A stretch of 9,025 bases of DNA. Origin: Alphaproteobacteria bacterium (GTDB lineage: Bacteria; Pseudomonadota; Alphaproteobacteria; Sphingomonadales; Sphingomonadaceae). The stretch spans positions 1 through 9,025 of the forward strand of contig JADCGM010000044.1 in assembly GCA_020249025.1 (NCBI GenBank). The letters run 5' to 3'. This document shows, in pieces, positions 6,882-9,025 of this stretch. The notes under the pieces were generated by a model, which saw nothing but the letters and a program-made list of their open reading frames with translations, was not told the origin of the DNA and did not search any database. How positions within the stretch are numbered: position 1 is the stretch's first letter; each line of letters begins with the position of its first letter. Both the position numbers and the translations under genes were made by a program.

Positions 6882-7991
6882 ATGAGTCTGGAGCGCAAGC
6901 TCGCGGCCTGGCGTGCGGCAGGCCTCATCGACGCGGCGACCGCCGACGCCATCGCCGCGCACGAGGCCGCGGCGGCGCGGCCGGTGGCGCTGTGGGCGGC
7001 GGCCGGGCTCGGCCTGCTGGCGCTGGCGCTCGGCGCGGTGCTCACCGTCGCCGCCAACTGGGACCGGATTCCCGACGCCGTGAAGCTCGGCGTCCATCTC
7101 GCTGCGATGCTCGGCGCTGCGGCTGCAGCGTGGCGCGGGCTGCGCGACGGCCGGCTCTGGCTCGGCGAGGGGGCGCTGTTCGGCCTCGGCGCGCTCACCC
7201 TCGCAGGGATCGCGCTTCATGCGCAGATCTATCAGCAGACCGGACCGCTGTGGGAGGCGCTCGCCGTCTGCGCGGTGCTGATGGCCCCGGCGCTGCTTCT
7301 CGCCGGCCGCACCCGGCTCACCGCGCTCGCGCTCGCCGGCCTGCTGGCGGTGCTGGCGATCAGCTATGGCGACGGCGCGGGGCCGCGCAGCGGCCTGCTC
7401 GCCGACAATCTCCGCCTCGCGCTGCCGCCCGCGCTCGTCGCGTTGTCGCTGTTGCTGACGGACCCCGACCGCGAGCCCTTCGCACGCGAGCTGCGGCACG
7501 CCGGCCTTGCCCTGATCCTCGGCGGCGCCAGTCTGGCGCATCTGCTCTGGGCGCAGGCCTGGACCGCGGACGAGGTGCGCGGCGCGCTCGTCCGGCTGCC
7601 GCTCGCCGCCGCCGTCACGCTGTGGGCCGCGCACCGCGCCGGGCGCTTGGGCGGGGCGGACGGCGCGGTCCTGCGCACCGTTCTGCTCGCTGGCCTCGCG
7701 GCGGTGGCGGTCACGCTCGCCGTGCCGCACGGCGACAATCCGGCGGCGCGCTTTGCCGGCGTGCTCAGCTATTTCGCGCTGTGGGGGCTGATCGCCCGCG
7801 CCGCCGCCGCCCACCGCTGGCGGGCGCTGTTCGGGCTGGCGGTGGCGGCGCTCGCGCTGCGGCTTTTCATCGTCTACCTCGAACTCTTCTACGATCTCGC
7901 CTCGACCGGGCTCGGCCTCATCCTCGGCGGCCTGCTGCTGCTGGGGCTGGCCGCCGGCTGGCGGCGGATCATGGCGAGGGGCGCACGATGA
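6882..7991 (+). CDS. DUF2157 domain membrane protein
   Basis: This is a 369-residue polytopic membrane protein. The N-terminus has the DUF2157 pattern: a short amphipathic soluble helix region, LAAWRAAGLIDAATADAI (about 7-24), then a hydrophobic helix ending in VAANWDRIPDAVKLG (56-70), a typical DUF2157 signature. About nine or ten further hydrophobic segments follow, with short charged loops. The ATG at 6882 is preferred because the family homology begins at once. An in-frame extension back to 6747 would add 45 proline- and arginine-rich residues unlike the family and would run into the divergent MFS gene. No Shine-Dalgarno precedes the chosen start. The function of DUF2157 proteins is not established. 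They commonly occur next to GDYXXLXY proteins, as here, where the stop codon overlaps the next start (ATGA, 7988-7991). Confidence 0.88.
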   Translation: MSLERKLAAWRAAGLIDAATADAIAAHEAAAARPVALWAAAGLGLLALALGAVLTVAANWDRIPDAVKLGVHLAAMLGAAAAAWRGLRDGRLWLGEGALFGLGALTLAGIALHAQIYQQTGPLWEALAVCAVLMAPALLLAGRTRLTALALAGLLAVLAISYGDGAGPRSGLLADNLRLALPPALVALSLLLTDPDREPFARELRHAGLALILGGASLAHLLWAQAWTADEVRGALVRLPLAAAVTLWAAHRAGRLGGADGAVLRTVLLAGLAAVAVTLAVPHGDNPAARFAGVLSYFALWGLIARAAAAHRWRALFGLAVAALALRLFIVYLELFYDLASTGLGLILGGLLLLGLAAGWRRIMARGAR

Positions 7992-8503
7992 CCCGCACCC
8001 GCCTCGCCCTCGCGCTGGCGCTGCTGCTGCCCGTCGCGGGCACGGTCGCCGGGATCGCCGCCGGCCAATGGGGCCAGCGCGAGGCGACGGAATGGCGCAT
8101 CCCGGTCGAGGGCGCGGACCCGCGCGATCCGCTGCGCGGCCGCTTCATCGCCTTCCGCTACCGCTGGACGGTGACCGGCGAACCGGCGCTCTGCGCCACC
8201 GCGCGCTGCGCGCTCTGCCTCGAGGATGGCGGGCGCAGCATCCGCGTCGTCGCGACGGACGCCGCCTGCCCGGCGCGGGTCAATCCCGCCGCCAGCCGCC
8301 TGCAGACCGTCTATGCCGCTGAAATCGGGGGCGACGCGGTGCCGCTGGCGGTCTATGGTCGGCTCTGGGTGTCCGAAGCCTCGGCGCCCGCGCTCGAGGC
8401 GCAGTTGCGGTCGCGTCCCATGCGTGTCGTCGCCCGGCTTCTGCCCGACGGCCGCCTCGCCAACCTCCGGCTCGAGCCGGACGAACCGGAGACCCGCCCA
8501 TGA
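7988..8503 (+). CDS. GDYXXLXY-family small exported or anchored protein, degenerate signature
   Basis: This 171-residue protein has an N-terminal hydrophobic segment (about 5-25), probably an uncleaved anchor or a signal peptide, followed by a predicted periplasmic domain. The family is recognised from WRIPVEGADPRDPLRG followed by GRFIAFRY (51-58), which lies where relatives carry GDYxxLxY. Here Asp-Tyr is replaced by Arg-Phe and Leu by Phe. Four cysteines cluster at C69, C74, C77 and C94. The closing segment contains YGRLWV and a late hydrophobic strand, consistent with a beta-rich domain. The start is supported by GAGGGG at 7976-7981 with a 6-base spacer. It overlaps the DUF2157 gene upstream and the MBL gene downstream, both as ATGA. 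The pairing with DUF2157 is recurrent in bacteria and supports the assignment. The biochemical role is unknown. Confidence 0.78.
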   Translation: MTRTRLALALALLLPVAGTVAGIAAGQWGQREATEWRIPVEGADPRDPLRGRFIAFRYRWTVTGEPALCATARCALCLEDGGRSIRVVATDAACPARVNPAASRLQTVYAAEIGGDAVPLAVYGRLWVSEASAPALEAQLRSRPMRVVARLLPDGRLANLRLEPDEPETRP

Positions 8504-9025
8504 ACCGCCGCGCCGTCCTTTTCGGAAGCCTCGCGCTGCTGGCCGCGCCCGTGCTGGCGCAAGGGCAGGATTTCTCCAAGGTCGTCATCCGCACCGAACA
8601 GGTCGCGCCCGGCGTCCATGTGCTGTTCGGCCAGGGCGGCAACATCGGCGTCTCGGTCGGCCCGGACGGCGCCTTCCTCATCGACGACCAATATGCGCCG
8701 CTGACCCCGAAGATCCTCGATGCGGTGAAGGCGATCGGCCCGCAGCCGGTGCGCTTCGTCATCAACACCCACTGGCATGGCGATCATACCGGCGGGAACG
8801 AGAACCTCGGCAGCGCCGGTGCGGTCATCGTCGCGCACGACAATGTCCGCGTCCGGATGTCGACCGAACAGTTCATCGGGGCGATGAACACGCGCGTCCC
8901 GCCGAGCCCGAAGGCGGCGCTGCCTGTCGTCACCTTCGCCGACGCGGTGACGCTGCACCTCAACGGCCAGACCATCCGCGCCGTCCATGTCGCCCCCGCG
9001 CACACCGACGGCGACACGCTCGTCC
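8500..9025 (+). CDS. Exported MBL-fold metallo-hydrolase, 3'-truncated by the window edge
   Basis: The first 175 residues of a metallo-beta-lactamase-fold hydrolase are visible; the frame is open to the end of the window. The zinc motif THWHGDH gives H91, H93, D95 and H96, and AHTDGD supplies the next metal ligand, H168. The N-terminus MNRRAVLFGSLALLAAPVLA is a signal peptide with a probable cut after A20. The twin arginine followed by A-V-L also resembles a Tat signal, so export of a folded, metal-loaded enzyme is possible. The ATG overlaps the GDYXXLXY stop (ATGA, 8500-8503) and has GGAGA (8488-8492) 7 bases upstream. The fold covers beta-lactamases, lactonases, glyoxalase II-like thioesterases and sulfatases. 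Nothing visible marks a true beta-lactamase, so I leave the substrate open. Confidence 0.92.
   Translation, partial: MNRRAVLFGSLALLAAPVLAQGQDFSKVVIRTEQVAPGVHVLFGQGGNIGVSVGPDGAFLIDDQYAPLTPKILDAVKAIGPQPVRFVINTHWHGDHTGGNENLGSAGAVIVAHDNVRVRMSTEQFIGAMNTRVPPSPKAALPVVTFADAVTLHLNGQTIRAVHVAPAHTDGDTLV

Noticed and set aside
4277..7198. Apparent 973-residue minus-strand protein containing the monooxygenase
   Set aside because: Only the last 393 residues match a family. The N-terminal part is an out-of-frame reading of the MFS gene, so this is not a natural fusion.
6711..7814. 367-codon minus-strand frame antisense to the DUF2157 gene
   Set aside because: Its composition is rich in R, G, E, A and Q, with no membrane or domain signal. 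The DUF2157 frame has family motifs.
8500..9025. Reading the MBL-fold gene as a beta-lactamase resistance gene
   Set aside because: HxHxDH and the later His only show the MBL fold. The operon context with DUF2157 and GDYXXLXY gives no support for beta-lactam hydrolysis, and the C-terminal part is missing.

Overview
This 9 kb window is very GC-rich (about 70% by eye), densely coding chromosomal DNA. Codon use (strong G/C third positions) and the protein types (a spinster-like MFS permease with an SYIDRY first helix, a TauE/SafE permease, a DUF2157/GDYXXLXY pair) suggest an alphaproteobacterium, most likely a sphingomonad. That placement is inference from sequence character, not from a search. 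I see no RNA genes, CRISPR, insertion sequences, phage genes or other mobility signals, and no gene-free stretch longer than about 115 bases.

Layout. (1) Bases 1-3627, plus strand: the C-terminal two thirds of an acyl-CoA dehydrogenase, a TauE/SafE membrane permease and a complete family 3 glycoside hydrolase, separated by only 27-28 bases and possibly co-transcribed. (2) Bases 3642-6768, minus strand, convergent with the first block: a three-gene operon read in the order MFS transporter, FAD-dependent aromatic-type monooxygenase, two-cysteine Asp/Glu racemase/maleate isomerase superfamily enzyme. Both internal junctions are 4-base ATGA stop/start overlaps. (3) Bases 6769-6881: a short divergent promoter region with an 18-base near-perfect inverted repeat placed over the predicted -10 box of the minus-strand operon. 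(4) Bases 6882-9025, plus strand: a DUF2157 polytopic membrane protein, a small exported GDYXXLXY-family protein with a degenerate signature, and the start of an exported metallo-beta-lactamase-fold hydrolase. These are again joined by two ATGA overlaps.

How the genes may work together. The minus-strand operon has the composition of a small catabolic module: uptake of an organic acid or aromatic compound, flavin-dependent hydroxylation, then isomerisation, racemisation or decarboxylation of a downstream dicarboxylic acid. Its substrate cannot be read from the sequence. The acyl-CoA dehydrogenase and glycosidase next to it fit a general carbon-scavenging neighbourhood, but a functional link is unproven. 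The DUF2157-GDYXXLXY-MBL operon is an envelope-associated unit of unknown function. The two tightly coupled operons around one divergent promoter are the parts most worth following up.
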